Origin: Actinomycetota bacterium
GTDB lineage: Bacteria; Actinomycetota; Thermoleophilia; Gaiellales; Gaiellaceae
Direction of reading: 5' to 3'
Assembly (NCBI GenBank): GCA_003161615.1
Contig: PMOB01000026.1
Location: 31,548 to 95,547, forward strand
DNA length: 64,000 nt
In this document: one piece after another, positions 16,782 to 25,394 of the stretch
Numbering within the stretch: position 1 is the first letter of the stretch
Layout of the letters: each line of letters begins with the position of its first letter
Translations under genes and position numbers: made by a program
The notes under the pieces: model-generated
The model's database searches: none
Told to the model about the DNA's origin: nothing
Seen by the model: only the letters and a program-made list of their open reading frames with translations

Positions 16782-18560
16782 ATGCGGACTCCCAAGCGAG
16801 AAAGTCTTCCACGGGCCATCAGGTGCCTTGGCCTGCTCAGCGCTGTTGCCGCAGCGGCGGCTCTGGCTGCGTCCGCATCGCACTCGCCGCGCCCCGTCCA
16901 GCCATCGAGCGCCTTCGTGTCGCCGCAGCTCGTCGCGGCCGCGCGCGCTCATCCGGGGCGCGTCTTCCACGTCATCCTGCAGGGAGCCGGATCGCGTGGA
17001 GAGCGGACGGTCGTCTCGGCCGTCCGGCGTGAGGTAAGCGGCAAGGGCGTCGGTCTTGGACGCCGCCTCGGGACGATCGCCGGCGCCTCGGCCGGTGTCA
17101 CGGGCGGCCAGTTGCTGGCGCTCTCGCGGACGAAGGGAGTCGCCGCGATCACGCTCGACCGCCCGGTGCGCCTCGCCGGACTGACGAATTCCCAGGACTG
17201 GCCCGCCGCAGCGACCGTCAAGGCGACGTGGCCGTCGGTGACGAGCGGCTCGCTGCCGACGCCGCCGGCGATCGCCGTCGTCGACTCGGGCGTGCAGGCC
17301 AATCGCGCCGACTTCGGCAACGGCTCACGCGTCATCGCGCAGACGACGATCGTCAACAGCGGCACGCCGAACTCCGCGGGAGACGGCTACGGCCACGGCA
17401 CCTTCGTGGCGGGCATCGCCGCCGGCAACGGGAAGGGCTATGCCGGTACGTCGCCAAGCGCGCCGATCGTCTCGATCGACGTCTTGAACGACCAAGGGAT
17501 GGCGCTCACGAGTGACGTGATCGCGGCCTGTGACTGGATCGTTCAGCACAAGACGCAGTACAACATCCGCGTCGCGAACTTCTCGCTCAACTCGACGGCG
17601 CCGGCGAGCGTGTTCTGGGATCCGCTCGATCGCGCGGTGGAGAAGCTCTGGTTCGACAACGTCGTCGTCGTCGCGGCAGCCGGCAACTACGGCACGGGTG
17701 ACGCGCCAAGCGGAGTCTTCTATGCGCCCGGAAACGATCCGTTCGTGATCACGGTCGGCGCGGACGACACGGGCGACACGAAGAAGCCGGGGGACGACAC
17801 TGCCGCGCCGTGGTCGGCCTGGGGCTACACGTACGACGGCTTCGCCAAGCCGGATCTCTCGGCGCCGGGCCGGTACATGATTGGGCCGGTTCCCGACAAC
17901 TCCACGCTCGCGACGACGCGGCCCGACTCGATGGTCTCCTCGGGGTACATCCAGCTCTCGGGGACGTCGTTCGCCACGCCGGTCGTCTCGGGTGCGGCGG
18001 CCTACCTCCTCGCTCTCAACCCGAACTGGACGCCCGACCAGGTCAAGGGCGCCCTCATGCTTGCGGCCAAGCCGGAGAAGTCCGCCACGCCGGGCTCGGT
18101 CGGGGTCGGGCTCGTCGATGTCAACGCGGCTGGGCAGGTCACCTCGCCACCCAACCCGAACCTCGGGCTCGACAGTTTCGTCGGGGCGGATCCGGGCGGT
18201 GGGTCGATCCCGGTCTTCAACTCGTCCGCGTGGCAGCAGACGGCTCTGAGCGATCCCTCTTGGGATGCCGCCTCCTGGGGATCCGCCTCTTGGGGCTCGG
18301 CTTCATGGGGCTCCGCCTCATGGGGATCGGCTTCGTGGGGGTCGGCTTCGTGGGGATCGGCCTCGTGGGGCTCCGCTTCCTGGGGCTCGTCGACTCTCGC
18401 GCAGAGCCTGGCGAGCGCGTCGTGGGGCTCGACCGCGCCTAGCGCAGTCGCGACCGCAGACGTGCGCTCCGAGCGTGGCCACCCGTATCTGATCCGGAAG
18501 CATCGAGCCTTCCTCCGGAGCCGCCGGCTTTCAGGACGCTCCCGCGCGGCTGCGCACTAG
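16782..18560 (+). CDS. Secreted subtilisin-like serine protease (S8) with C-terminal SWG repeats
   Basis: The protein has 592 residues. A signal peptide (LGLLSAVAAAAALAASAS) precedes an inhibitor-I9-like propeptide (~45-125). The S8 domain has Asp in IAVVDSGV, His in GHGTFVAGIAAG and Ser in SGTSFATPVVSGAAAYLL, with the oxyanion Asn in AAAGNYG. After the catalytic domain come eight exact five-residue repeats ASWGS and one more copy downstream, then a basic tail (RKHRAFLRSRRLSGRSR). Similar SWG/SWN runs occur in other actinobacterial subtilases; their role is unclear. The start is ATG with GGAGGG about 10 bases upstream. A long structured leader precedes it and c-di-GMP genes follow at 9 bp. 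Confidence 0.93.
   Translation: MRTPKRESLPRAIRCLGLLSAVAAAAALAASASHSPRPVQPSSAFVSPQLVAAARAHPGRVFHVILQGAGSRGERTVVSAVRREVSGKGVGLGRRLGTIAGASAGVTGGQLLALSRTKGVAAITLDRPVRLAGLTNSQDWPAAATVKATWPSVTSGSLPTPPAIAVVDSGVQANRADFGNGSRVIAQTTIVNSGTPNSAGDGYGHGTFVAGIAAGNGKGYAGTSPSAPIVSIDVLNDQGMALTSDVIAACDWIVQHKTQYNIRVANFSLNSTAPASVFWDPLDRAVEKLWFDNVVVVAAAGNYGTGDAPSGVFYAPGNDPFVITVGADDTGDTKKPGDDTAAPWSAWGYTYDGFAKPDLSAPGRYMIGPVPDNSTLATTRPDSMVSSGYIQLSGTSFATPVVSGAAAYLLALNPNWTPDQVKGALMLAAKPEKSATPGSVGVGLVDVNAAGQVTSPPNPNLGLDSFVGADPGGGSIPVFNSSAWQQTALSDPSWDAASWGSASWGSASWGSASWGSASWGSASWGSASWGSASWGSSTLAQSLASASWGSTAPSAVATADVRSERGHPYLIRKHRAFLRSRRLSGRSRAAAH
18270..18389 (+). repeat. Eight tandem 15-bp repeats encoding ASWGS
   Basis: Eight in-frame copies of a 15-bp unit (consensus GCNTCNTGGGGNTCN) lie back to back in the subtilase gene. 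The third bases differ between copies while the peptide stays identical, so the peptide is under selection; this is not a recent slippage product. A ninth copy lies ~30 bp further on (SASWGST). Confidence 0.95.
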
Positions 18561-18569
18561 GCGGCTCGT

Positions 18570-19940
18570 TTGATCGCGACTGCGGCAAGACGGCTTCCAC
18601 TGCCGCGGCGCCGGCCGAGCACTCCCGGCCCGCTGACGCCGGCGGCCTGGCTCTACTGGTCGACGATCGTCCTTCCTGCGGCCGCGGGACTGCTGCTCGG
18701 TCTCGCGCGGCTGCACAACGAGCCGTGGAGCCGCTTCGCCGTCCTGCTGGCGCTCGCTTCCGTCTCGCAGCTGCTCTCGTTCCATCTGCACCGGAGTCGC
18801 GTCTTCCATACCGGGATTGCGTTCACGGTGGCCGCGGCGCTCCTCCTGCCGCCAGAGCTGATCATTCTCATCTGCGTCCTGCAGCACGTGCCCGAGTGGA
18901 TGCGGCAGCGCTACCCCTGGTACATCCAGACGTTCAACATCGCGAACTACGTGGCAGCCGGAGTCGGCGCCTGGGCCATGGCGCAGGCAGTCGGGTTCCC
19001 TGGGTCGGGGGAGCGGGAAGCTCTGGCCGGCGCGCTCGCGGCGCTGACGTTCGTGGTCATCAACCGCGTTCTCCTGCTGCCGATGCTTTCCCTCGGCCGC
19101 GGCCTCGGTCCCCGCGAGACAGGCTTGCTCGACTTCGAGGACATCTCCCTCGAGCTCGTGCTCTCCCTCATGGCCGTCCCGTTCGCGGCGATCTGGGCGC
19201 ACAGCGTGTCGCTCGCCGCGCTCTCGCTCGTGCCACTGTTCGTCGTCCACATCACCCAGCGTGCCGTGCTCAGGCTCGAGGAGGCGGGCGACACGATCCG
19301 CCGGCAGAACGAGTCCCTCGAGGAGGCCCACCTTGAGCTCATTCGCTCCACGACCGCTGCGCTCGAGGCGCTCTCGGCGACGGTCGACCTCAAGGACAAG
19401 TACACCGCCGGCCACTCGCGCCGCGTCGCGCAATACGCGCGGGAAATCGCAGCGCAGTTGAACCTCGAGGACGCGCTGATCGAGGTCGTCGGCCAGGCCG
19501 CGCTGCTGCACGACATCGGCAAGATCGCCGTCCCTGACGCCGTGCTCCTCAAGGAGGGCGAGCTGACCCAGGCCGACGAGACGGTCATGCGCACCCATCC
19601 GGAGGAAGGCGCGAGGATCATCGAGCGCTACGGCTACCTCGGCGAGATCGTCCCCGGTATCCGCTTCCACCACGAGCGGCCGGACGGGCGGGGCTATCCC
19701 ACGGGGCTGATGGGGGAGGAAATCCCGCTGGTCGCGCGGATCATCCACGTCGCCGACTCGGTCGACGCGATGACGACCGCGCGCGTCTACCGCGACGCGC
19801 TGAGCTTCGACGCGGCGATGGCCGAGATCCGGCGCCATCGCGGCTCGGATTTCTGCGAGTCCTGCGTCGACGCGCTCGAGCGGGCGGTTGCAACGCGCGA
19901 CGGTCTGCTCGGCCGGCTCCGGGGAGTCGCTGCGGCATGA
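18570..19940 (+). CDS. Membrane HD-GYP domain protein (c-di-GMP phosphodiesterase)
   Basis: The 456-residue protein (TTG start, 9 bp after the subtilase) has ~7 N-terminal membrane helices up to ~residue 235 and a short coiled linker (RLEEAGDTIRRQNESLEEAH). An HD-GYP domain follows, with GHSRRVAQYA, LLHDIGKIAVPD and HHERPDGRGYP. HD-GYP enzymes hydrolyse c-di-GMP to GMP or pGpG. The membrane domain shares a ~55-residue block with the next gene product (FHTGxAF...LLLPPEL...QHxPEWxRQRYPW). Its stop overlaps the next start (ATGA). Both proteins may read the same membrane or cell-wall signal and change c-di-GMP in opposite directions. Confidence 0.92.
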   Translation: MIATAARRLPLPRRRPSTPGPLTPAAWLYWSTIVLPAAAGLLLGLARLHNEPWSRFAVLLALASVSQLLSFHLHRSRVFHTGIAFTVAAALLLPPELIILICVLQHVPEWMRQRYPWYIQTFNIANYVAAGVGAWAMAQAVGFPGSGEREALAGALAALTFVVINRVLLLPMLSLGRGLGPRETGLLDFEDISLELVLSLMAVPFAAIWAHSVSLAALSLVPLFVVHITQRAVLRLEEAGDTIRRQNESLEEAHLELIRSTTAALEALSATVDLKDKYTAGHSRRVAQYAREIAAQLNLEDALIEVVGQAALLHDIGKIAVPDAVLLKEGELTQADETVMRTHPEEGARIIERYGYLGEIVPGIRFHHERPDGRGYPTGLMGEEIPLVARIIHVADSVDAMTTARVYRDALSFDAAMAEIRRHRGSDFCESCVDALERAVATRDGLLGRLRGVAAA

Positions 19941-21151
19941 CCGTGGTGGCGTACGCGAAGACGCTCCGCCGGCCGCGCGTGCTCGGGCTGCCCGATCGCG
20001 CCCGGATGTTCCTGTACGGGACGATCGCCGTTGCCGTCGTCGCGGCGGGCGCCACCTCGACAGGGTCGGTGGCCCATACGCGCTGGATCGACTTCGGCGT
20101 CATTCTCGGCGCAGCCTGCCTCGCCCAGGTCTTCGCGACCCACACGTCCGGCAACCAGGTCTTCCACACGGGTCTCGCCTTCTCGGTCGCGGCAGCGCTT
20201 CTCCTGCCGCCGGAGCTCGTCGTCGCCGTCTGCGTCCTACAGCACTTGCCGGAGTGGCTTCGCCAGCGCTACCCGTGGTTCATCCAGAGCTTCAACATCG
20301 CGAACTTCACCCTCAGCGCCCTCGCGGCGTGGTCGGTGCGGGCGGCGTTCGGAAGGACGGGTGTCCACGTCGTGGCTGGGGCGAGCATCTCGGCCGTGCT
20401 GGCCGCCGCTGCCGCCGCGGCTGCGTTCCTGCTCGTCAACCACCTCCTCCTCGCCCGGATGCTGCAACTCGCCCGCGGCCACGACGTCGAGGAGAGCGGG
20501 CTGTTCTCGCTCGACGCGTTGATCGCGGACGGCGCTCTCGCGTCGGTCGGCATCGGCGTCGCCTTTGCCCTCCTGCACGGGCCGGCCCTCGCCATCGTGG
20601 TGGCCGTCCCGCTCGTTCTGATTCAGCGCGCGCTCGCCTTGCCGTCGCTACGGGAGCAGGCAAACACCGACCACAAGACCGGCCTTCTCAACTCGCGCGG
20701 AATCGACCAGCCCGCCCGCAACGAGTTCGTCCGCGCGCAGCGACTCGGCCGCTCGATGTCGGTGCTCATCTGCGACGTCGACGACATGCGTGGGATCAAC
20801 AACCGCTTCGGTCACCTGCAGGGTGACGCAGCGCTCGCGGCGGTCGCGGAGTCCTTCCGGATGGAGCTGCGGCCGTACGACATCTGCTCGCGCTTTGGCG
20901 GCGACGAGTTCCTCGTCGTCCTGCCGGAGACAGAGCAGCGAGACGCCGTCGCGGTCGCCAGCCGGATCCAGGCATGGCTCGCCACGCATCCGATCGAGAC
21001 GAAGCACGGGCTGTTCGAGGTCGGACTCTCGATCGGCGCGGCGTCGCTGCGGGAGGACGAGCTACAGATCGGCAGCATCATCGGCCGCGCCGACGCCGCG
21101 ATGTACATCGCGAAGCGCGCCGGTCGCACCTCCTTCCTCACCGTCGGCTGA
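19937..21151 (+). CDS. Membrane GGDEF domain protein (diguanylate cyclase)
   Basis: The 404-residue protein has ~7 membrane helices (to ~235) homologous to those of the HD-GYP protein before it. A GGDEF domain follows, with CDVDDMRGINNRFGH, the intact active site FGGDEF and an RPYD motif five residues upstream, which fits an inhibitory I-site (RxxD). It should make c-di-GMP from two GTP and be subject to product feedback. It is coupled to the phosphodiesterase by ATGA. The tRNA gene follows after 30 bp. Confidence 0.92.
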   Translation: MTVVAYAKTLRRPRVLGLPDRARMFLYGTIAVAVVAAGATSTGSVAHTRWIDFGVILGAACLAQVFATHTSGNQVFHTGLAFSVAAALLLPPELVVAVCVLQHLPEWLRQRYPWFIQSFNIANFTLSALAAWSVRAAFGRTGVHVVAGASISAVLAAAAAAAAFLLVNHLLLARMLQLARGHDVEESGLFSLDALIADGALASVGIGVAFALLHGPALAIVVAVPLVLIQRALALPSLREQANTDHKTGLLNSRGIDQPARNEFVRAQRLGRSMSVLICDVDDMRGINNRFGHLQGDAALAAVAESFRMELRPYDICSRFGGDEFLVVLPETEQRDAVAVASRIQAWLATHPIETKHGLFEVGLSIGAASLREDELQIGSIIGRADAAMYIAKRAGRTSFLTVG

Positions 21152-21181
21152 AGATAGGCGCCGGTACAATCCGGCCGACCG

Positions 21182-21254
21182 GGGCGGTTAGCTCAGTTGG
21201 GAGAGCACCAGCTCGACAAGCTGGGGGTCACTGGTTCGAGCCCAGTACCGCCCA
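21182..21254 (+). tRNA. tRNA-Val (anticodon GAC)
   Basis: The 73-nt cloverleaf is complete without encoded CCA. Acceptor GGGCGGT pairs with ACCGCCC, discriminator A. D-stem is GCTC/GAGC. Anticodon stem CCAGC/GCTGG holds loop TCGACAA, reading GAC at positions 34-36. T-arm is ACTGG-TTCGAGC-CCAGT. Position 33 is C where nearly all tRNAs have U. The amino acid is assigned from the anticodon. The FemAB-like gene begins 26 bp downstream. Confidence 0.93.
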
Positions 21255-21280
21255 TTCCCGGCGTCTCTGCGGACACGGCT

Positions 21281-22273
21281 GTGTGGCTCGACGTCTCCCG
21301 GCGTTGCGAGTACGCAACGTTCTTCCACACGCCCCTGTGGTCGGAGCTCATCACGCGCGCGTTTCCGGCTCTTCGCAACGCGACCCGCTACGAGACCTTG
21401 GCCAATGGCGTGCGTGTCGTCTTCCCTCTCGTGGAGGTCGATCGACGTCTCCACGGCCGCAGCATGGTCGCACACTCGAGCGGCTTCGGGTATTACGGCG
21501 GGCCGATCGCCGACGGCCCTCTCGACGAGCGTGCGCTCGGTCGCGTCTATCGCGATGCGCTTCGTGGCCGCATCGGCGACCTGGAGGTCTTCCAGAATCC
21601 TCTCGCACCGTTCCCGCCGCCCCGCCCTCGCACCGCGAGAGTGCAGGAGGACTTCACGGACATGGTGTCTCTCGAGGGCGGCCCGTCGCGCGTGATGGAG
21701 CGCTTCGACGGCGAGCGTCGGCGGTTGGTCAAGAAAGGGAAGGCGTCGGGTGTGCGATCGAGGATCGCTACGACGAAAGATGACTATCGGAGCTATTTCG
21801 CGACCTACCAGGACTCCCTGAACCGTTGGGGAGAAGGGCTCGTCGGTGAGCCAGTACCGTGGAATCTGTTCGAGGCGTGTCACGACCTTGCAGGCAGACA
21901 TCCGGCCCATCTGAAGCTTTGGCTGGCCGAGCAGGACGGTGAGACGCTCAGCGGAATCGTTTGCCTCTACTGGAATCGGCATGTGTCCTGCTGGCACGCC
22001 GCGGGATCCGCGCGGGGGCGCGAGTCGTTTGCACTCTTCGTCCTGATGGCAGATGCCATGGAGGAGGCTTGCGACAGTGGTTTCTCGTGGTTCGATCTCC
22101 ACGGAAGCGGGGGACTCGAGGGCGTTGCCTGGTACAAAAGCCGGTTCGGCGGCGAACGCAAGCCGCTCGTTCGAGTCCGCTACCAGACGCCCCTGGTTCG
22201 GTTCGCCGGCACGGCTCGAAACAGGCTTGGTGCGCTGCGAGCCCTGACCGGTGGCAAGCTCAGGACGCCTTGA
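21281..22273 (+). CDS. FemAB/GNAT-type acyltransferase
   Basis: The track ORF starts inside the tRNA; I use GTG at 21281 (330 residues). The sequence fits the FemAB-like/BioF2-like GNAT group: CEYATFFHTPLWSELITRAFP near the N-terminus, RRLVKKGKASGVRSRIATT in the middle, and the second GNAT half (WLAEQDGETLSGIVCLYWNRHVSCWHAAGS ... WYKSRFGGE). Relatives add amino acids to peptidoglycan precursors or modify polysaccharides. It is oriented toward, and overlaps by 14 bp, the acyltransferase-3 gene. Its codons use A/T at third positions more often than its neighbours, and it sits right behind a tRNA, so acquisition by transfer is possible. Confidence 0.78.
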   Translation: MWLDVSRRCEYATFFHTPLWSELITRAFPALRNATRYETLANGVRVVFPLVEVDRRLHGRSMVAHSSGFGYYGGPIADGPLDERALGRVYRDALRGRIGDLEVFQNPLAPFPPPRPRTARVQEDFTDMVSLEGGPSRVMERFDGERRRLVKKGKASGVRSRIATTKDDYRSYFATYQDSLNRWGEGLVGEPVPWNLFEACHDLAGRHPAHLKLWLAEQDGETLSGIVCLYWNRHVSCWHAAGSARGRESFALFVLMADAMEEACDSGFSWFDLHGSGGLEGVAWYKSRFGGERKPLVRVRYQTPLVRFAGTARNRLGALRALTGGKLRTP

Positions 22274-24038
22274 CCGTGGTTGCGATCACGCGCGCGTAGA
22301 TCAGGCACCCGCTCGGGTAGGGGTGTGTCCCGTCCGAGAGCATCGAGTTGTTCGAGTGCGTGTACCAGTCGGCGAGGTGCGCCGTGCGCCAGCCGTGCAG
22401 CCAGGTGCCGAGCGCGCGATTCGACTCCTGCTCCCAGCTCGTCGAGTTCCGGACGTTGACGACGATCACGTCGGGCACTCCGTGCAGCGCGGCTTTGAGC
22501 CGCACGAGGTCGTGGTAGAGGAGCGGGCCGTTGTTGCCGACCTGGAGGATGACGGTCTTCGGTAGGTGGCCCCACTTGTGGCGGATCCGCTGGAGCTCGG
22601 CGATCGTGTCGTCGATCTGCCGCGCGACGAGAGCGTCAACGCGAACGCGGTTGTGGAGGGCCGTCCGTAGCTCCGAGGCGCAGCCGAGCATCACGGAGTC
22701 GCCCAGCGCGAGGATCCGTCCGCCCGGCGGTCCTGGCTGATTCGACTTCTTCTTGTGGTGCTGCGTTGTCGTCGTAGTTGTCGTCGCAGTCGTCGTGGTG
22801 GTGGTCGTGGTCGTCGGGCGTGTGCTTGCCACGGCGTTGAGCGCCGAGGGAGTCAGGAAGAGGACGACGAAGCCCGCGACGAACGCGGCGGCGCCTGCGG
22901 CGACGATCTCGAGCCGCCGCCTTGCCTGGAACTTCGCCAGCCGGCGCTGCAGGCTGCCGGTGCGGATCGGCTGCTCGACGAAGCGGTAGGAGAGCGCGGC
23001 GGCGATGACGGTCAGCGCCGCCTGCGCCGCGATGATGCGCGGCCCCGTCCACGAGACGTCGAGGCCGGGGCGGGTGATGGCGATGATCAGCCAGTGCCAG
23101 AGATAGATGCCGTAGCTCCGCTCGCCGATCCAGCGGAGTGGTGCGATCCCGAGCGCCTTGCCGAGGCGCGTCGCAGGATGCGCGACCGCCGCGATGAGTA
23201 CCGCAAAGCAGAAGGACGCCGCGAGGTCGCCGCCCTGGTAGATCGACGCGTAGTAGTCGTGCACCGTCCAGAACAGGTAGATCGTCGTCCCGAGCGCGGC
23301 GACGCCGAGCAACTCGAGCAGCGGTAGCGAGCGCCTGATCCGCTCGACGTACGGCCAGAGAAGCGCGAGCAGGATGCCCATCAGCAGCAGGAACGCGCGC
23401 GTGTCCGTCCCGTAGTAGACGCGCGACGGGTCGCTGTCCGGCCCCTGGTAGAGGAGCCACATCAGCGCCGCCGAGCCGGCGATCCCGGCCGCGACGAGGA
23501 ACGGCAGATAGCGCCGGCCGAGGAAGACGAGCCCCGGCACGAGCAAGAGCGGCCAGACGATGTAGAACTGCTCCTCCACCGCGAGCGACCAGAAGTGCTG
23601 CAGGAGCGACGGCTGGCCCATGAGGGTGAAGTAGGAGTGGTTCGCGACGATCAGGTGCCAGTTCGCGTAGTAGAGAAGCGAAGGGACTGCGTCGCTCCTT
23701 GTCCTCGCGAGATCGGTGCGCGCGAAGATTGAGGAGAGCAGCAGCGAGGCAAGTACCACGACGACGACCGCCGGGAACAGCCTCCGCGCACGCCGACCCC
23801 AGAAGCGGAGCAGCACGATCCGGCCGTGGTGCTCCCACTCGACGAGCAAGATCGACGTGATCAGGTAGCCGCTGAGGACGAAGAACAGGTCGACGCCGAA
23901 GAAGCCGCCCGGCAGCCACGGGCTCCCGTCCGAATGCGGCCGCGCGTGGTAGAGGAAGACGCCCGCGACCGCCAGCGCTCGCAGCCCGTCGAGGCCGGGG
24001 CGGTAGGTGAGATGAGGTCCTTTGGCCGGCTTGGGCAC
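22260..24038 (-). CDS. Acyltransferase-3 (OafA/YrhL) fused to SGNH-like domain
   Basis: The 592-residue protein (GTG start) has an acyltransferase-3 domain of ~10-11 helices (to ~390). Conserved elements are RPGLDGLRALAV, FFGVDLFFVLSGYLI, FWSLAVEEQFYIVWP and RSYGIYLWHWLI. A Thr-rich linker with runs of up to nine threonines and a Lys/His stretch leads to an SGNH-like extracellular domain (~435-592) with ILALGDSVMLG, VGNNGPL and SDGTHPYPSG. It transfers acyl groups, typically acetyl, to cell-surface sugars; the SGNH part completes transfer outside. With the FemAB-like gene next door, a cell-envelope modification role is likely. Confidence 0.92.
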   Translation of the reverse strand: MPKPAKGPHLTYRPGLDGLRALAVAGVFLYHARPHSDGSPWLPGGFFGVDLFFVLSGYLITSILLVEWEHHGRIVLLRFWGRRARRLFPAVVVVVLASLLLSSIFARTDLARTRSDAVPSLLYYANWHLIVANHSYFTLMGQPSLLQHFWSLAVEEQFYIVWPLLLVPGLVFLGRRYLPFLVAAGIAGSAALMWLLYQGPDSDPSRVYYGTDTRAFLLLMGILLALLWPYVERIRRSLPLLELLGVAALGTTIYLFWTVHDYYASIYQGGDLAASFCFAVLIAAVAHPATRLGKALGIAPLRWIGERSYGIYLWHWLIIAITRPGLDVSWTGPRIIAAQAALTVIAAALSYRFVEQPIRTGSLQRRLAKFQARRRLEIVAAGAAAFVAGFVVLFLTPSALNAVASTRPTTTTTTTTTATTTTTTTQHHKKKSNQPGPPGGRILALGDSVMLGCASELRTALHNRVRVDALVARQIDDTIAELQRIRHKWGHLPKTVILQVGNNGPLLYHDLVRLKAALHGVPDVIVVNVRNSTSWEQESNRALGTWLHGWRTAHLADWYTHSNNSMLSDGTHPYPSGCLIYARVIATTVKAS

Positions 24039-24048
24039 GTTGAAGAGG

Positions 24049-25011
24049 TTAGGCGGTTCTCGACGGAGCCGTGAGCTCCTTCTCGACGATCTCCGCGAGG
24101 CACTGCGCGGTTTGGCCGAGCGCTCGTTCGCGGCCGCACAGTGCCACGAGAGATACGGCGTCGACCGGTGCTTTCGTCACGAGCTCGCCGACGACGACGA
24201 GTGCCGGAACGCCGGCGCGGGAGGCCCGCTCGAGCACGCCTCCGACGACCTTGCCGGTGAGTGACGTCGCGTCGAAGAGGCCTTCGCCCGAGATGACGAG
24301 GTCTGCTTCGAGGAGACAAGAGTCGAGATCGAGCCTGTCCGCGACGAGATCGAAGCCGCGGACGAGCGTCGCGCCGAGCGCAGCGAGGCCTCCCGCGAGC
24401 CCGCCGGCCGCACCGGCGCCGGGGAGGTCGGGGACGTCGAGGGCGGCGAGCCGGTCGCGCAGCACCGAGACCTGCTCCGGCGTCGCTCCCTTCTGCGACG
24501 CGAAGATCTCGGCGGCTTCGAGGAAGCGCGCGTCGACGTCGCACGCAACCTCCACGGGAACCAGCAGCGGAAGGATGGAACGGAGCGCCTCGACCGCGCC
24601 GGAGCCGCCGTCCGTCGATGCAACGCCGCCGACCGCGACGACGATGCGCTCGGCTCCGGCTGCGATCGCGGCGGCGACGAGCTCGCCGACGCCGCGGCTC
24701 GTCGCGCGGAGCGGGTCGTTCCCTGCCGCGCCGCCGGCGAGCGAGAGCCCGCACGCCAGCGCTGCCTCGATCAGCGCGGTCCCGTCGTCGTCGAGCCGCC
24801 ACGCGGCCTCGATCGGGTCGCCGAGAGGCCCTGTCACGACCGTGGTCCGGTTGCCGCCGCCGAGCACGTCGAGCGTCCCCTCGCCGCCGTCGGCGAGCGG
24901 CAACTCCACAGCCTTCCGGCCCGCGCGTGCCGCCCCGGCCGCGATCGCGGCAGCAGCCTCGCGCGCCGTCAGCGTGCCGCGGAACTTGTCGGGGGCGACG
25001 AGGACACGCAT
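24049..25011 (-). CDS. Glycerate kinase (GlxK/GarK family)
   Basis: The 320-residue protein matches the glycerate 2-kinase family from its first residues: [20 protein letters not shown], then [41 protein letters not shown] and [17 protein letters not shown]. It phosphorylates D-glycerate to 2-phosphoglycerate in glycolate or sugar-acid breakdown. It is shorter than the usual ~370-380 residues; the loss is in the middle and near the C-terminus, while the core motifs remain. It lies 10 bp behind the acyltransferase gene's start on the same strand, so it is transcribed first. Confidence 0.9.
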   Translation of the reverse strand: MRVLVAPDKFRGTLTAREAAAAIAAGAARAGRKAVELPLADGGEGTLDVLGGGNRTTVVTGPLGDPIEAAWRLDDDGTALIEAALACGLSLAGGAAGNDPLRATSRGVGELVAAAIAAGAERIVVAVGGVASTDGGSGAVEALRSILPLLVPVEVACDVDARFLEAAEIFASQKGATPEQVSVLRDRLAALDVPDLPGAGAAGGLAGGLAALGATLVRGFDLVADRLDLDSCLLEADLVISGEGLFDATSLTGKVVGGVLERASRAGVPALVVVGELVTKAPVDAVSLVALCGRERALGQTAQCLAEIVEKELTAPSRTA

Positions 25012-25124
25012 GTCTTCCGGATTCTCGCTACCGTTTCCGCTGTTCTAGTACCGAGCGCGCACCGGGGCCGCACTACCAGTGCCTCCCAGTCCGTTCAGAG
25101 CTTCCGCGGAGGGAGGTGTTTCAT

Positions 25125-25331
25125 ATGGCAACCGGAACCGTGAAGTGGTTCAACGATGCGAAGGGGTATGGCTTCATCACCCCTGACGAGGGCGGCAAGG
25201 ACGTCTTCGTCCACTTCAGCGCGATCACCAGCGAAGGCTTCAAGACCCTCGCCGAAGGCGCGCGCGTGGAGTTCGAGCCCGCCGAGGGCGAGAAAGGCCC
25301 CGAGGCCCGCAACGTCGTGCCTGTGGTGTAA
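25125..25331 (+). CDS. Cold shock protein (CspA family)
   Basis: The 68-residue single cold-shock domain has both RNA-binding motifs, KGYGFIT and [11 protein letters not shown] at 25125 follows a strong GGAGGGAGG at normal spacing; the longer track ORF starts are inside the upstream antisense gene. It binds single-stranded RNA/DNA as an RNA chaperone. It is a one-gene unit, divergent from glycerate kinase. A 113-bp region in front holds its promoter and untranslated leader, with no box I can assign. Confidence 0.96.
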   Translation: MATGTVKWFNDAKGYGFITPDEGGKDVFVHFSAITSEGFKTLAEGARVEFEPAEGEKGPEARNVVPVV

Positions 25332-25338
25332 CCGGGTA

Positions 25339-25371
25339 GAGCGCGGGCGTCTCGCCCGAGGCGCCCCCGCT
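25339..25371 (+). terminator. Hairpin after the cold-shock gene
   Basis: CGGGCG-TCT-CGCCCG pairs perfectly at 25344-25358, with an outer GAGCG/CGCTC pairing. Only TCCCTTCC follows, not a U-run, so termination efficiency is uncertain. Confidence 0.45.
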
Positions 25372-25394
25372 CCCTTCCATCTACCAGGAGTTCA

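Noticed and set aside
21197-21280. N-terminal extension of the FemAB-like protein into the tRNA
   Set aside because: It would translate the tRNA gene; GTG at 21281 keeps the whole recognised domain.
22743-22825. GT/TG-rich low-complexity DNA as a regulatory repeat
   Set aside because: It encodes the poly-Thr linker between two domains of the acyltransferase and is explained by that.
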